34,175 nt of DNA from Clostridiales bacterium (GTDB lineage Bacteria > Bacillota > Sulfobacillia > UBA995). Positions 6,898 to 13,344 of the stretch are shown here, in pieces. The translations under genes were made by a program, and so were the position numbers. The stretch spans positions 1-34,175 of the forward strand of contig DOZU01000239.1 in assembly GCA_003517845.1 (NCBI GenBank), read 5' to 3'. Each line of letters starts with the position of its first letter. The first letter of the stretch is position 1. The notes beneath the pieces were generated by a model that saw only the letters and a list, made by a program, of their open reading frames with translations, had not been told where the DNA came from and did no database searches.

Positions 6898-7947
6898 CTA
6901 CGCGCCGTCTTCGCGCCGGTAGGCAAAGTACTCCTCCAGGCGCGGGACGGCGATGCCGTCAGCCCGGAGACGGTCGGCCAAGCCGGGCACGCGCCCGGAA
7001 AGCGCCCGGAGCTTTTTGTTGACCACGGAGAAGTAATCTCCGGGATCCTGCTCCAGGTCGCGCAGGATGTGCTCCAAGGCGGTGGCGTCCTGGACCTGCC
7101 AGCGATCGTAGGTCCAGAAGTTCCAGACGCCGCCCGCCGCGTGCACGGGCCCTTCGTCGCGGACGCGGGCCTTGAGAGCGGCCCGCAGCCGCTCGGCGGC
7201 CTGCTCCACGCGGAGCAGCACGAGTTCCGGCGGATCGTCCTGGAGGGCAAGGCACTCCACCGGATAAGAGCACCAGTCGCACTTGCCCGACGGGGTCGCC
7301 GGGAAGCCGACTTCTTCGGGGAGGTTCATGGCCTCCCGGATCTGGGCCACCTGGCCTCGGGCCCAGTCGAGCGCCCCGGCCTCAAGGCCGAGGCTCGAAT
7401 GAAAGGTCGAGGCGGGAGCGCGGCTGTACCGGAGAAACCAGAGGCGGGCCTCCACCGAAGAGACAGCCCAGCGCCGGCGGGCGGCAGCGGAGTAAAGCAG
7501 GAGCTGACGGTTGCCGGAGGCCTCGAAGCGGCCCCAGCTGGTCTTGAAGTCGGTCACGCAGACCGACTCCGAATCCACCTCGACGAGGTCGAGGCGCATG
7601 CGGAGGCTTTCGCCTCCGCCGAGGTCGAGTTCGAAGGGCTCTTCGACGAAAACCTCGGCGGACGGCGAAGGCCGCCACTTCGAGCCGAAGGCCGCCAGGG
7701 CGCGTTCCAGTTCCTGCCCCTCTTCGGGATCGGGAGCCAGAGCAATGTGCCGGCGCACGACTTCCAGGGAGGGCTCGCCCTGGGCCATGGCCTGGACTAC
7801 TTCGGCCACGGCTTCGTGCCAGCGCCGGCCGCGCTCGGCGGCAGGAGAGGGTATCTCCGGCAGCTTCTGCACGTACCGGAAATACCACAGCTTCGGGCAC
7901 CAGCCCCATTGCTCGAGCTTGGTAAAGCTCAAGGGGCTGTTGCTCAT
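6898..7947 (-). CDS. Cas4/RecB-like PD-(D/E)XK nuclease with likely iron-sulfur cluster
   Basis: A 349-residue nuclease of the RecB/Cas4/AddB-like superfamily. In order: Cys17 in WGWCPKLW, GRRWHEA (His44), RLDLVE (Asp120), DFKTSWG (Asp133-Thr-Phe-Lys region, catalytic lysine 135), QLLLYS (Gln148-Tyr152), then GKCDWCSYPVEC with Cys223, Cys226 and Cys232. One cysteine before and three after the catalytic core is the classic 4Fe-4S layout of Cas4 and AddB. The 115-residue C-terminal extension is unassigned. I chose the ATG at 7947, with AGGGGGTG 6 bases upstream, over a GTG at 7956. It lies between the primase/SSB gene and the clamp-like gene, so a role in processing DNA ends for recombination with the RecT-like protein is likely. 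No cas1 or cas2 is present, so a CRISPR adaptation role is not supported. Confidence 0.88.
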   Translation of the reverse strand: MSNSPLSFTKLEQWGWCPKLWYFRYVQKLPEIPSPAAERGRRWHEAVAEVVQAMAQGEPSLEVVRRHIALAPDPEEGQELERALAAFGSKWRPSPSAEVFVEEPFELDLGGGESLRMRLDLVEVDSESVCVTDFKTSWGRFEASGNRQLLLYSAAARRRWAVSSVEARLWFLRYSRAPASTFHSSLGLEAGALDWARGQVAQIREAMNLPEEVGFPATPSGKCDWCSYPVECLALQDDPPELVLLRVEQAAERLRAALKARVRDEGPVHAAGGVWNFWTYDRWQVQDATALEHILRDLEQDPGDYFSVVNKKLRALSGRVPGLADRLRADGIAVPRLEEYFAYRREDGA

Positions 7948-7963
7948 TTCGGTCACCCCCTAC

Positions 7964-8010
7964 GAAGGGACAACACCGCCGGGGCCCGTGAAACATTCCC
8001 GGGCCCCGGC
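7964..8010 (-). promoter_or_regulatory. Leader hairpin plus TTGTCC motif ahead of the nuclease gene
   Basis: GCCGGGGCCC and GGGCCCCGGC (7978-8010) form a stem of 10 or more base pairs with an 11-base loop, followed on the minus strand by GGTGTTGTCCCTTCG and then the ribosome binding site. The same order (GC-rich hairpin, TTGTCC, ribosome binding site) recurs ahead of other genes here. It could also act as a weak terminator for the SSB gene. Confidence 0.5.
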
Positions 8011-8016
8011 GAGAAC

Positions 8017-8382
8017 TCAGAAAGGCATCCCGTCGTCGCCATCCTCCCCGCCCACGTCCGGGACCCGGACGTGGGCGAGTTCTTCGAGCATGACGCCCGG
8101 GACTTCCGTCCAGCCCGACCCCGAAGCGTCGCGCTGGCGGACGGTGGTGAGCGACCCGGACACGAAGACCGTGTCGCCCTCTTGGAGTCCCGTACCAGCG
8201 CACTTTTCCGCGCGCTGGTAAAACGCCACGGCGGGCAGCCGAGGCGCCTTGCCACGGGCGCCAGGCGCCGGCGCGACCTCGAGGATCGCCCGGAACACGG
8301 GCATGGGGTCGCGGCCATCGCGAGCGACGGTCTGGGACTCGGGCGGAGCGGCAACTTTGGCCCAGCCCACGATCTTTAACAT
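8017..8382 (-). CDS. ssb: Single-stranded DNA-binding protein, nested in the primase frame
   Basis: The last 121 residues of the primase frame form an SSB-like protein starting MLKIVGWAKVAAPPE, with the OB-fold pattern AFYQRAEKCAGTGLQEGDTV and FVSGSLTTVRQRDASG. It ends in GGEDGDDGMPF, which matches the acidic tail and terminal proline-phenylalanine of bacterial SSB that recruits partner proteins. The ATG at 8382 is preceded by AAGGAGG with 8 bases between, an excellent ribosome binding site, so independent translation is expected. It is on the short side for SSB (usually about 110-180). It would coat single-stranded DNA made during replication, recombination or transfer. Confidence 0.85.
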   Translation of the reverse strand: MLKIVGWAKVAAPPESQTVARDGRDPMPVFRAILEVAPAPGARGKAPRLPAVAFYQRAEKCAGTGLQEGDTVFVSGSLTTVRQRDASGSGWTEVPGVMLEELAHVRVPDVGGEDGDDGMPF

Positions 8383-9405
8383 GGCGCAATCCTCCTTCAG
8401 GCGCACCCTCCAGGCGAAGGGCGCCAAAACCGCCGGACGGCCGCCGGAGCGCAAGAGGTCGTCAAGACCTTTGCCGCTATCGAGCGGCCAGTCGGCCACC
8501 GAGACATCAAGTCCCCGGAGTTCAAGCTCCCCAACCAGCCCCAAGGCGCACGCGCGCACCTGCGGGTTGGTCTGGAGGTCGGCGTCAAAGGCTACGACTA
8601 CGTAACGCCGGGGACGCTCGGCCACGGCCTGCAGCACCTGGTGCATACAGGTCGTAACGCCGGGGACGGCAATCACGGACACGCCGAGCCGCCAGGCGGC
8701 GTAATCGGCTTTGAGGGGGCCTTCGGTGATCCAGAGGGTCCCATCAAGGCCAGAGCCCGCCGGACAGGCCCAGTGCAGCCGCGCGGCAGCGCCGGCGCCG
8801 CCTTGACGGCGGCTTGACAGCCAGAGGTACCGGCTGCCACCGGCCTTGGGATTGTCCAGCCGGACCTGCAGGCCGCAGATGCGGCCGGCCTCGTCCCGTA
8901 CGGGGACCAAAAGGCCCGGCGGACCAACTACGGTCCAGCCGCCGCGGCGCAGGGCCAGGCCCGGCACGCGGCTTGCCTGGCCTTGGCCGACCGCTTGAGC
9001 GGCGGCCCGGCCGGCATCCTCCCGCAGCAGATCGGAACTCGCGGGCAGGCTCCGGTACAGGCCGTGCTCGACGAGGTCGGAACTGAAATCGCGCGCGTCG
9101 ATCAGGTGGGCGCGGTGGTGCCCCGAAAGTACCAGCCGGGCGAGCATGGCCCGGTAAGCCCGATCAAGGGCTTCCGGGGGGAGGGGCCGGGGCTTGCCTT
9201 TGTCGGCGGGCCCCGACAAGGACCGCATGATCGGAGCCGAGAGCGCCGTCTCGATCAGGCGACCGGCGCGGCCGCACCGAAAGCAGTGCCAGAGCCGGCG
9301 CTCCCGGTTTACATACAGATGCCGGCGGCGGTCGCCGCAGTGCGGGCAGTTCGCCCGGCACTCGCCGCCACCGGCAGGTCTCAGGTCGAGTTCGGCCGGG
9401 TTCAC
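8017..9405 (-). CDS. DnaG/TOPRIM-type primase fused in frame to SSB
   Basis: Residues 1-341 are primase-like. A zinc ribbon is formed by CPHC (20-23) and CFRC (41-44), as in the CHC2-type ribbon of DnaG and phage primases. A TOPRIM domain follows, with LWITEGPLKAD (Glu228) and VAFDADLQT (Asp274, Asp276), the metal-binding residues for nucleotidyl transfer. With no stop codon, the frame continues into an SSB-like OB-fold (342-462). The GTG at 9405 overlaps the stop of the RecT-like gene as GTGA, which indicates translational coupling; no start further upstream has a ribosome binding site. No helicase domain is visible. Whether the cell makes a true primase-SSB fusion, two products, or whether a stop or frameshift was lost cannot be settled here. 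The enzyme probably lays primers for replication of the element. Confidence 0.82.
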   Translation of the reverse strand: MNPAELDLRPAGGGECRANCPHCGDRRRHLYVNRERRLWHCFRCGRAGRLIETALSAPIMRSLSGPADKGKPRPLPPEALDRAYRAMLARLVLSGHHRAHLIDARDFSSDLVEHGLYRSLPASSDLLREDAGRAAAQAVGQGQASRVPGLALRRGGWTVVGPPGLLVPVRDEAGRICGLQVRLDNPKAGGSRYLWLSSRRQGGAGAAARLHWACPAGSGLDGTLWITEGPLKADYAAWRLGVSVIAVPGVTTCMHQVLQAVAERPRRYVVVAFDADLQTNPQVRACALGLVGELELRGLDVSVADWPLDSGKGLDDLLRSGGRPAVLAPFAWRVRLKEDCAMLKIVGWAKVAAPPESQTVARDGRDPMPVFRAILEVAPAPGARGKAPRLPAVAFYQRAEKCAGTGLQEGDTVFVSGSLTTVRQRDASGSGWTEVPGVMLEELAHVRVPDVGGEDGDDGMPF

Positions 9406-10460
9406 TGGCCGTTGACGGGGACAACCTCCGTCACGGCCAGATGGCCGGTCCGGGCGGTCAGGAGACCGCGGGCGGACACCCGCGCGCCTTTCTCGAGCGC
9501 AAGGATCTGCGCTCGAACAGCGTCGTCGCCCAGGCGACTCCACAGCACGGCCCGCTCGCCGGCACCCAAGACGCCGTCTGCCGCATCAACCGCGCAGACG
9601 GGGACTCGGGCGGTCTTGCCGCGGGAGTCCGCCCGCTCTTCGGGGGCAGCTACGACGGCAAAGGTCCCCGCAAACACACGCGGGGGCGGGAGCTGGTCAG
9701 CCCCGGCACCGGTCTTTTCCGGGACCGGGACCGCGGTCGGGTCCGGGGCAGGAAGGGCCTCCGGCTGCGGAGCGGCAAGTTCTGTAGCCCTCTTGGCGGG
9801 CGCCGAGCGCCGGGCCGGCTTTTCGGCCAGCTCGGAAGGCGGGGGAGTCGTCCCCGCGCCCACGCTCGCGCCGTCGCCGTCGACGAACGTGAGTTCTTCC
9901 ACGCTCGTCAACCCCAGCGCGTACGCGAGCCGTATTGCACGGTTCGCGGCGCGGGTACGCGCCATCGCCCGCACGTCCTTCCATGTCGGGCGTTTCAGCC
10001 CGACATCATCAAACGAGGCTTCGCCGAACTCGACGAAGCCCCCGCAAGTGGGGGACTTCTTGAGTTCGGCGCGCCAGCAGGACCATCCGGTCCCGGGCTG
10101 CACCCGGGGCCGGAAGACGTTGCCTTCCTGCGCCCACTGGATGCGCCCTTGCGCATCCAGCAAGTACTCGGGGAGGCCCTCCTGATGGAGGGCCAAATGG
10201 ATTCCGTGGGCCTGGCGGTCTTCCGCCAGGCGCCGCAGGCCCCCGGAGGAAACATAAGGCTTTCCTCCGAGGACCAACAGGTCGCCGAGGAAGGGGTCCA
10301 GGCCATACGCCACAGCCGCGTAGGCCAGGTGCCTCTGGTCCTCCGGCGACAGGTCCTTGGGCCAGAGGGACATCCGGGCCCCGCGCTCCAAAAGCTCGCG
10401 GAGCTGGGACTCCGGCACCAACGGTTCTTTGTTGGGGGCGGGGGCAGGCCGAACAGCCAC
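9402..10460 (-). CDS. RecT-like single-strand annealing protein with C-terminal extension
   Basis: A 352-residue protein whose N-terminal 190 residues resemble RecT/Bet-type annealing proteins: LSPEDQRHLAYAAVAYGLDP (37-56), a short strand and turn LLVLGGKPYV (61-70), SSGGLRRLAE (71-80), and later ARTRAANRAIRLAYALG (167-183). A proline/alanine-rich linker follows, then a domain of about 90 residues (VFAGTFAVVAAPEE onward) that could be an OB-fold. Two starts are possible. GTG at 10460 has GGGAGG 8 bases upstream and follows a hairpin like those ahead of other genes here. TTG at 10532 follows the ribosome binding site of the long repeated leader, with 9 bases between. I list the GTG. It is first in the operon with primase, SSB and nuclease, which fits RecT-style recombination or replication. 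Confidence 0.75.
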   Translation of the reverse strand: MAVRPAPAPNKEPLVPESQLRELLERGARMSLWPKDLSPEDQRHLAYAAVAYGLDPFLGDLLVLGGKPYVSSGGLRRLAEDRQAHGIHLALHQEGLPEYLLDAQGRIQWAQEGNVFRPRVQPGTGWSCWRAELKKSPTCGGFVEFGEASFDDVGLKRPTWKDVRAMARTRAANRAIRLAYALGLTSVEELTFVDGDGASVGAGTTPPPSELAEKPARRSAPAKRATELAAPQPEALPAPDPTAVPVPEKTGAGADQLPPPRVFAGTFAVVAAPEERADSRGKTARVPVCAVDAADGVLGAGERAVLWSRLGDDAVRAQILALEKGARVSARGLLTARTGHLAVTEVVPVNGQ

Positions 10461-10545
10461 AGCTCGCACCTCCCGGCGGCGGCCAAGGCCGCCACGAAAC
10501 ACAGCCGCGGCTTGTGATCCGCGGCGAGACAAGACACGAAACCTC

Positions 10546-10704
10546 CCTCCCGCGCCCCTGAGGGGCGCTTGATATTGCCCCTCGGGAAAAGGCGCGGGAG
10601 CACCGCGCGGGTTTTCCGGGGGGCCCTGTTGGAAGCTGACACAGGACCGGGATAAAGACCCCCGGAAACCCGCGCGCCAGCATACAACGGCTTATGGCAC
10701 GCGG
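10546..10704 (-). repeat. Long repeated leader element, copy A, ahead of the RecT operon
   Basis: This 159-bp segment is nearly identical to 19471-19628. The two differ at one base in CCCCTGAGGGG/CCCCTCAGGGG and at a few bases just before GACCCCC. On the minus strand the element starts CCGCGTGCCATAAGCCG and ends GGGGCGCGGGAGG. It folds into two large hairpins: GCGCGGGTTTCCGGGGG pairs with CCCCCCGGAAAACCCGCGC around a smaller CCTGT/ACAGG hairpin, and CTCCCGCGCC pairs with GGCGCGGGAG around GAGGGGC/GCCCCTC. The terminal GGGAGG is a Shine-Dalgarno sequence whose bases take part in that second stem. It lies between an intrinsic terminator and the RecT-like gene. I infer a cis-acting regulatory RNA. 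Confidence 0.8.
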
Positions 10705-10710
10705 AGAAAA

Positions 10711-10732
10711 GGGGACCCCGGCAGGGGTCCCC
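10711..10732 (-). terminator. Intrinsic terminator after the 78-aa gene
   Basis: GGGGACCCC and GGGGTCCCC form a perfect 9-bp stem with a 4-base loop. On the minus strand the stem is followed by TTTTCT, so this is a standard intrinsic terminator for the gene at 10760-10996, placed directly ahead of repeat copy A. Confidence 0.8.
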
Positions 10733-10759
10733 CGCACTTCAATCGTACGTACTGCGGCC

Positions 10760-10996
10760 TTACGCTCTAAGCAGGTACGATGCGGATGCGAGCGCTGGAG
10801 GCGCATCGCTACTCTGCTCGTACACCCCCAGGGCCTTGCGCTCTAGATGGGCGGTATCCGCCCACGCAGGCCCAGCGTAGAGGTATTCGGAGAGGTTCGC
10901 GGTCTCCTCCGCGTAAGTTCTAAACCCCGACGGGGAGAACGCGAAAAAGACGCGGCCGCCTTTACGCTCGACGAACTTATGCAGCAGTTGCTGCAC
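10760..10996 (-). CDS. Hypothetical protein, 78 aa
   Basis: A small soluble-looking protein with an aromatic middle section (VFFAFSPSGFRTYAEETANL, then EYLYAGPAWADTAHL). No family recognised. The GTG at 10996 has AAGGGAGG with 8 bases spacing, which is strong support. It sits between two strong hairpins: the perfect palindrome 11014-11055 upstream and the intrinsic terminator 10711-10732 downstream, so it may be a separate short transcript or the last gene of the operon starting with the DUF1828-like and Csx15-like genes. Confidence 0.6.
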   Translation of the reverse strand: MQQLLHKFVERKGGRVFFAFSPSGFRTYAEETANLSEYLYAGPAWADTAHLERKALGVYEQSSDAPPALASASYLLRA

Positions 10997-11013
10997 AGAA
11001 CTCGCCTCCCTTC

Positions 11014-11055
11014 AAGATATAAGGCCCGCCCAAAGTTGGGCGGGCCTTATATCTT
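11014..11055. terminator. Perfect 20-bp palindrome, likely terminator or attenuator
   Basis: AAGATATAAGGCCCGCCCAA is followed after two bases by its exact reverse complement. The GC-rich core with AT-rich ends gives A-tract and T-tract flanks on both strands, as in bidirectional intrinsic terminators. It begins in the stop of the Csx15-like gene and ends just before the ribosome binding site of the 78-aa gene, so it may separate the two or reduce read-through. Confidence 0.75.
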
Positions 11056-11441
11056 CAGGACACATGACGCCGCCGGCGCGCGGTGTCGCGGACGGCCGCA
11101 AGGTCGAGAATCTCTGCGACCTCGAAGCCGCCGCCTTCGGCGGGCCGCAGGCGGAGGCACGAAGGAAAATACCCGGCCCGCCCGTGGACCTCAGCGAGTA
11201 CCGCGGCGGCGACAGCGCTCAACGAGGGCGGGTTGAGGAGAAACAGGTTCTGCTGCCAGTCGGCCGGCGTGAAGCCGACGGCATCGACCAGATCGACCAC
11301 CTGAGCCGTGAGCGGCTGCTGGTGGTCGATCTGGCAGGACACGCCAATGATCTTCTTCAGTGGGCGCTGGAGAAGATCGGACACCCGCGCTTGCTGCGCG
11401 GGGGTCAAGGGGTGGGCAAAATTGATTACGATTGCTTGCAC
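11055..11441 (-). CDS. csx15: Csx15-like protein (CRISPR-associated accessory family)
   Basis: The 128-residue protein resembles the family annotated as Csx15, known from type III CRISPR neighbourhoods. It begins QAIVINFAHPLTPAQQARVS, continues with VDLVDAVGFTPADWQQN and LAEVHGRAGYFPSCLRLRP, and ends FEVAEILDLAAVRDTARRRR. The opening I-N-F-x-H-P-L-T, the VGxTPxxWQ stretch, LAExHGRxGxFP and the closing FEVAEIxxLxxVRDxARxRR are the family hallmarks as I recall them. The GTG at 11441 has AGGAGAGG upstream; the frame is open further but without a site. It overlaps the 3' end of the DUF1828-like gene by 16 bases. No CRISPR array or cas effector is visible, so a stand-alone role is likely, for example binding or removing a cyclic oligoadenylate signal. 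That function is inference. Confidence 0.75.
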   Translation of the reverse strand: MQAIVINFAHPLTPAQQARVSDLLQRPLKKIIGVSCQIDHQQPLTAQVVDLVDAVGFTPADWQQNLFLLNPPSLSAVAAAVLAEVHGRAGYFPSCLRLRPAEGGGFEVAEILDLAAVRDTARRRRHVS

Positions 11442-12223
11442 TTGGGCCTCTCCTCGCTTCCTCGTTCCTTCGGACAACAGGGTTCGCAGAGCGGGGGGCT
11501 CTGGACCCGGAAACACGCCTCGCCGCGGCCGCGGTAGGCGCACCCGTAGATTTCGGCGATCTTCAGGATCGCCCGGGCGAACCGGAGAAGACCCTCGCCA
11601 TACAGGCCTTCTCGAAGGGGCAGGGCGAGCTGGCTTTCGCGAAGCTCAAGCCCGGCCGCATGAGCCGCGGTGAGCGCGTCGATGACGCGCTGAGAACGAC
11701 TCTCGCGAGGGAGGCGGCCTTCCAGGTCGGCATCGAAGGCCCGCATGAGGGTGTGGCCCTCGTCGGAGAGGGCCCACCGGTCCTCTTCGCGACGAAGGAC
11801 TATCACCAGGTGGTCTCCGTCGTCAAACATGAAGGGCGTCAGCACCCGGTAACGCGCCGCGCCTTCCGCGACGAGAGCGACCTCGGGACACGCGCGACAG
11901 AAATCCGCGGTGAGGGCGCTGACGTGGTCTTCCCTGGGCAGGAGCCCCGCCGCGCAGAAGGCCGCGACCCTCGGGTCGTCGTCGTGGTCACCGCGGGTCC
12001 AGGCCTCGAGCAGCGGCTCGCCTATGGCGTCCGCCGACCAGGCGGGATGCACGACGAACCTCACGTAATCCCACGGAAGAAGGCTCCGCGGGACTTGGAG
12101 AAGCCGGCGCAGATTGCGGGCGGCTTCTTCGCCTGCCTCGCCCGCGAGTTCCCGCGCGCGAACTTGCTGCTCGGGGGTGAGTTCAGCGTACGGGACGCTG
12201 AGCAATCGACTCCCGCAGTCCAT
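11426..12223 (-). CDS. DUF1828-like protein, 265 aa
   Basis: The middle of the protein (about residues 130-240) matches the pattern of DUF1828: YRVLTPFMFDDGDHLVIVLR, WALSDEGHTLMRAFD, then LPLREGLYGEGLLRFARAIL. The N-terminal 120 residues are helical (LTPEQQVRARELAGEAGEEA) and unassigned. The C-terminus ends in a cysteine cluster with CEPCC. The ATG at 12223 follows GGGGGAGGAAAG. A paralogue without the N-terminal part lies at 12571-13344, so the domain has been duplicated within the element. DUF1828 genes are common on mobile DNA, but I know of no established activity. It is followed by the overlapping Csx15-like gene, so the two are coexpressed. Confidence 0.7.
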   Translation of the reverse strand: MDCGSRLLSVPYAELTPEQQVRARELAGEAGEEAARNLRRLLQVPRSLLPWDYVRFVVHPAWSADAIGEPLLEAWTRGDHDDDPRVAAFCAAGLLPREDHVSALTADFCRACPEVALVAEGAARYRVLTPFMFDDGDHLVIVLRREEDRWALSDEGHTLMRAFDADLEGRLPRESRSQRVIDALTAAHAAGLELRESQLALPLREGLYGEGLLRFARAILKIAEIYGCAYRGRGEACFRVQSPPLCEPCCPKERGSEERPKCKQS

Positions 12224-12241
12224 CTTTCCTCCCCCTTTGCC

Positions 12242-12365
12242 GGTCAGGCTCCGGAAAGACGAGCCTGACCGAGACAACGCCGCCCCGTACACGCGAGCGC
12301 GGGGCGCAGTGGACAAGCCAACGAAAAGACGAGGGCAGAGGCAAGGCCGCGCAAGCGACCGTTGC
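12242..12365 (-). repeat. Intergenic module copy 1: hairpins plus TTGTCC leader
   Basis: Upstream of the DUF1828-like gene the minus strand carries, in order, a remnant of the GGCAGAGGCAAGGCCGC inverted repeat, CGTTGGCTTGTCC, a CGCCCCG/CGGGGCG hairpin (12281-12306) and a GGTCAGGCT/AGCCTGACC hairpin (12242-12270). The same order and much of the same sequence recur at 14390-14485, and more loosely at 13883-13947. Each copy stands directly ahead of a minus-strand gene. Confidence 0.6.
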
Positions 12366-12381
12366 CTTTGATCGAACGGCC

Positions 12382-12531
12382 TCATTCGCGGAGCCGGCAG
12401 CGAGCCAGCTCGGCGGCCCACCAGCTAAGCGCCCAGCCGATATAGGCCAGGCACGCGCGCAGGGGACACCGCCGGCGGAGGAGGCCGACCCGCGGGCAAC
12501 TCACACAAGGACTTTCGCGCCAGGTCGGCAC
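12382..12531 (-). CDS. Small protein, 49 aa, CxxC plus hydrophobic helix
   Basis: Starting at GTG 12531, the frame encodes MPTWRESPCVSCPRVGLLRR, then a cysteine-containing hydrophobic helix ACLAYIGWALSWWAAELA, ending ARCRLRE. AAGGAGG lies 8 bases upstream, one of the best ribosome binding sites in the window. The CVSC pair at 9-12 could be half of a metal site, completed by Cys22 and Cys26. The helix may be a single membrane segment or the core of a small fold. It starts 40 bases after the zinc-finger DUF1828-like gene, so it is probably the last gene of that operon. No family recognised. Confidence 0.55.
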   Translation of the reverse strand: MPTWRESPCVSCPRVGLLRRRCPLRACLAYIGWALSWWAAELARCRLRE

Positions 12532-12570
12532 GGGAGTTTCCTCCTTCCCTCCTGGGGCCCCGGCCCGCCC

Positions 12571-13344
12571 TCAACCCGGGCAGGACTCCTCGCCCTCGCA
12601 CTCGCAGTGGCGGGGGCGGGGGGAGTCCGCCAGGTCGTCGCGGTGGACGGGTGTGCGGCAGACGGTACATAGGGCGTACTGCGCCGCACAGCGCCAGCAA
12701 ACAGCGCGGACGACAGCGCCGGCGTCGTCGGAGTGCCACCAGAACAGACTGCGGGGTCGAAGCGCCCCGCAGTGATCGCACCGTCGGAATTGCCGGACGC
12801 ACTCTCCGCAGATTTGCACTTCGAAGATGGTGCTCCCCGACCAAAATGGCCCGGGACCTGCGGTCGAGGTGCCACATCGGCCGCAGGTGACACGAGTAGA
12901 AGCGTCGACGGCTCGGAGAGAGCGGGATTCGCACGGGTCGCCCGGCAAGCCCTTCGGCTGCCGCGGACTTCCGCCGAAGCTCTCGGCTATCTGCAGCAGC
13001 GCCTCGGCGAAGCACAGAAGGCTTTCCCCGTATCTGCCGTCCCGGATCGGGAGGACGAACTCCGTGCCCCGCAGCTCAATCGAGGCGGCCTCGGCCAGGG
13101 TGAATGCATAGATGAGGCGCTCCGGGAGGACGCGGGTCTCCCGGTCGAAAAGGCCCGCGAGGGTACGGCCTTCGTCGGAAAGATACCATCCGCCGGTCTC
13201 CTCGCCATGGAGGACAATCGGCGGGAAATCGCCGCCGTCTGCCGAAGAAGCGCGGACGCGGTAACGCCCGGCTCCTTCCTCGGTGAGGCCCACGCCGCCA
13301 CACACCTTATAGAACTCGAAGGCGACGGTCTCAATCGCCGGCAT
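12571..13344 (-). CDS. DUF1828-like protein with C-terminal zinc fingers
   Basis: This 257-residue protein joins a DUF1828-like domain (about 1-125: GWYLSDEGRTLAGLFDRETR and FVLPIRDGRYGESLLCFAEA) to a cysteine-rich region with CGRC, CGEC, CDHC, CWRC and CTVC pairs, enough for two or three zinc-binding knuckles. The paralogue at 11426-12223 shares the first domain but ends in only a short cysteine cluster. The ATG at 13344 has GAGAGGAG upstream and overlaps the end of the deoxyribosyltransferase-like gene by 14 bases. The pairing of an unknown domain with nucleic-acid-type zinc knuckles hints at a DNA- or RNA-binding role, but no function is established. Confidence 0.65.
   Translation of the reverse strand: MPAIETVAFEFYKVCGGVGLTEEGAGRYRVRASSADGGDFPPIVLHGEETGGWYLSDEGRTLAGLFDRETRVLPERLIYAFTLAEAASIELRGTEFVLPIRDGRYGESLLCFAEALLQIAESFGGSPRQPKGLPGDPCESRSLRAVDASTRVTCGRCGTSTAGPGPFWSGSTIFEVQICGECVRQFRRCDHCGALRPRSLFWWHSDDAGAVVRAVCWRCAAQYALCTVCRTPVHRDDLADSPRPRHCECEGEESCPG

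Noticed and set aside
6898..7947. Calling the RecB-like nuclease a CRISPR adaptation Cas4
   Set aside because: There is no cas1, cas2 or array. The operon context is replication and recombination, and such nucleases are common in phages and plasmids.
7069..8379. Long plus-strand frames opposite the nuclease, SSB and primase genes
   Set aside because: Composition is that of antisense shadow, and the minus-strand genes carry clear enzyme motifs.
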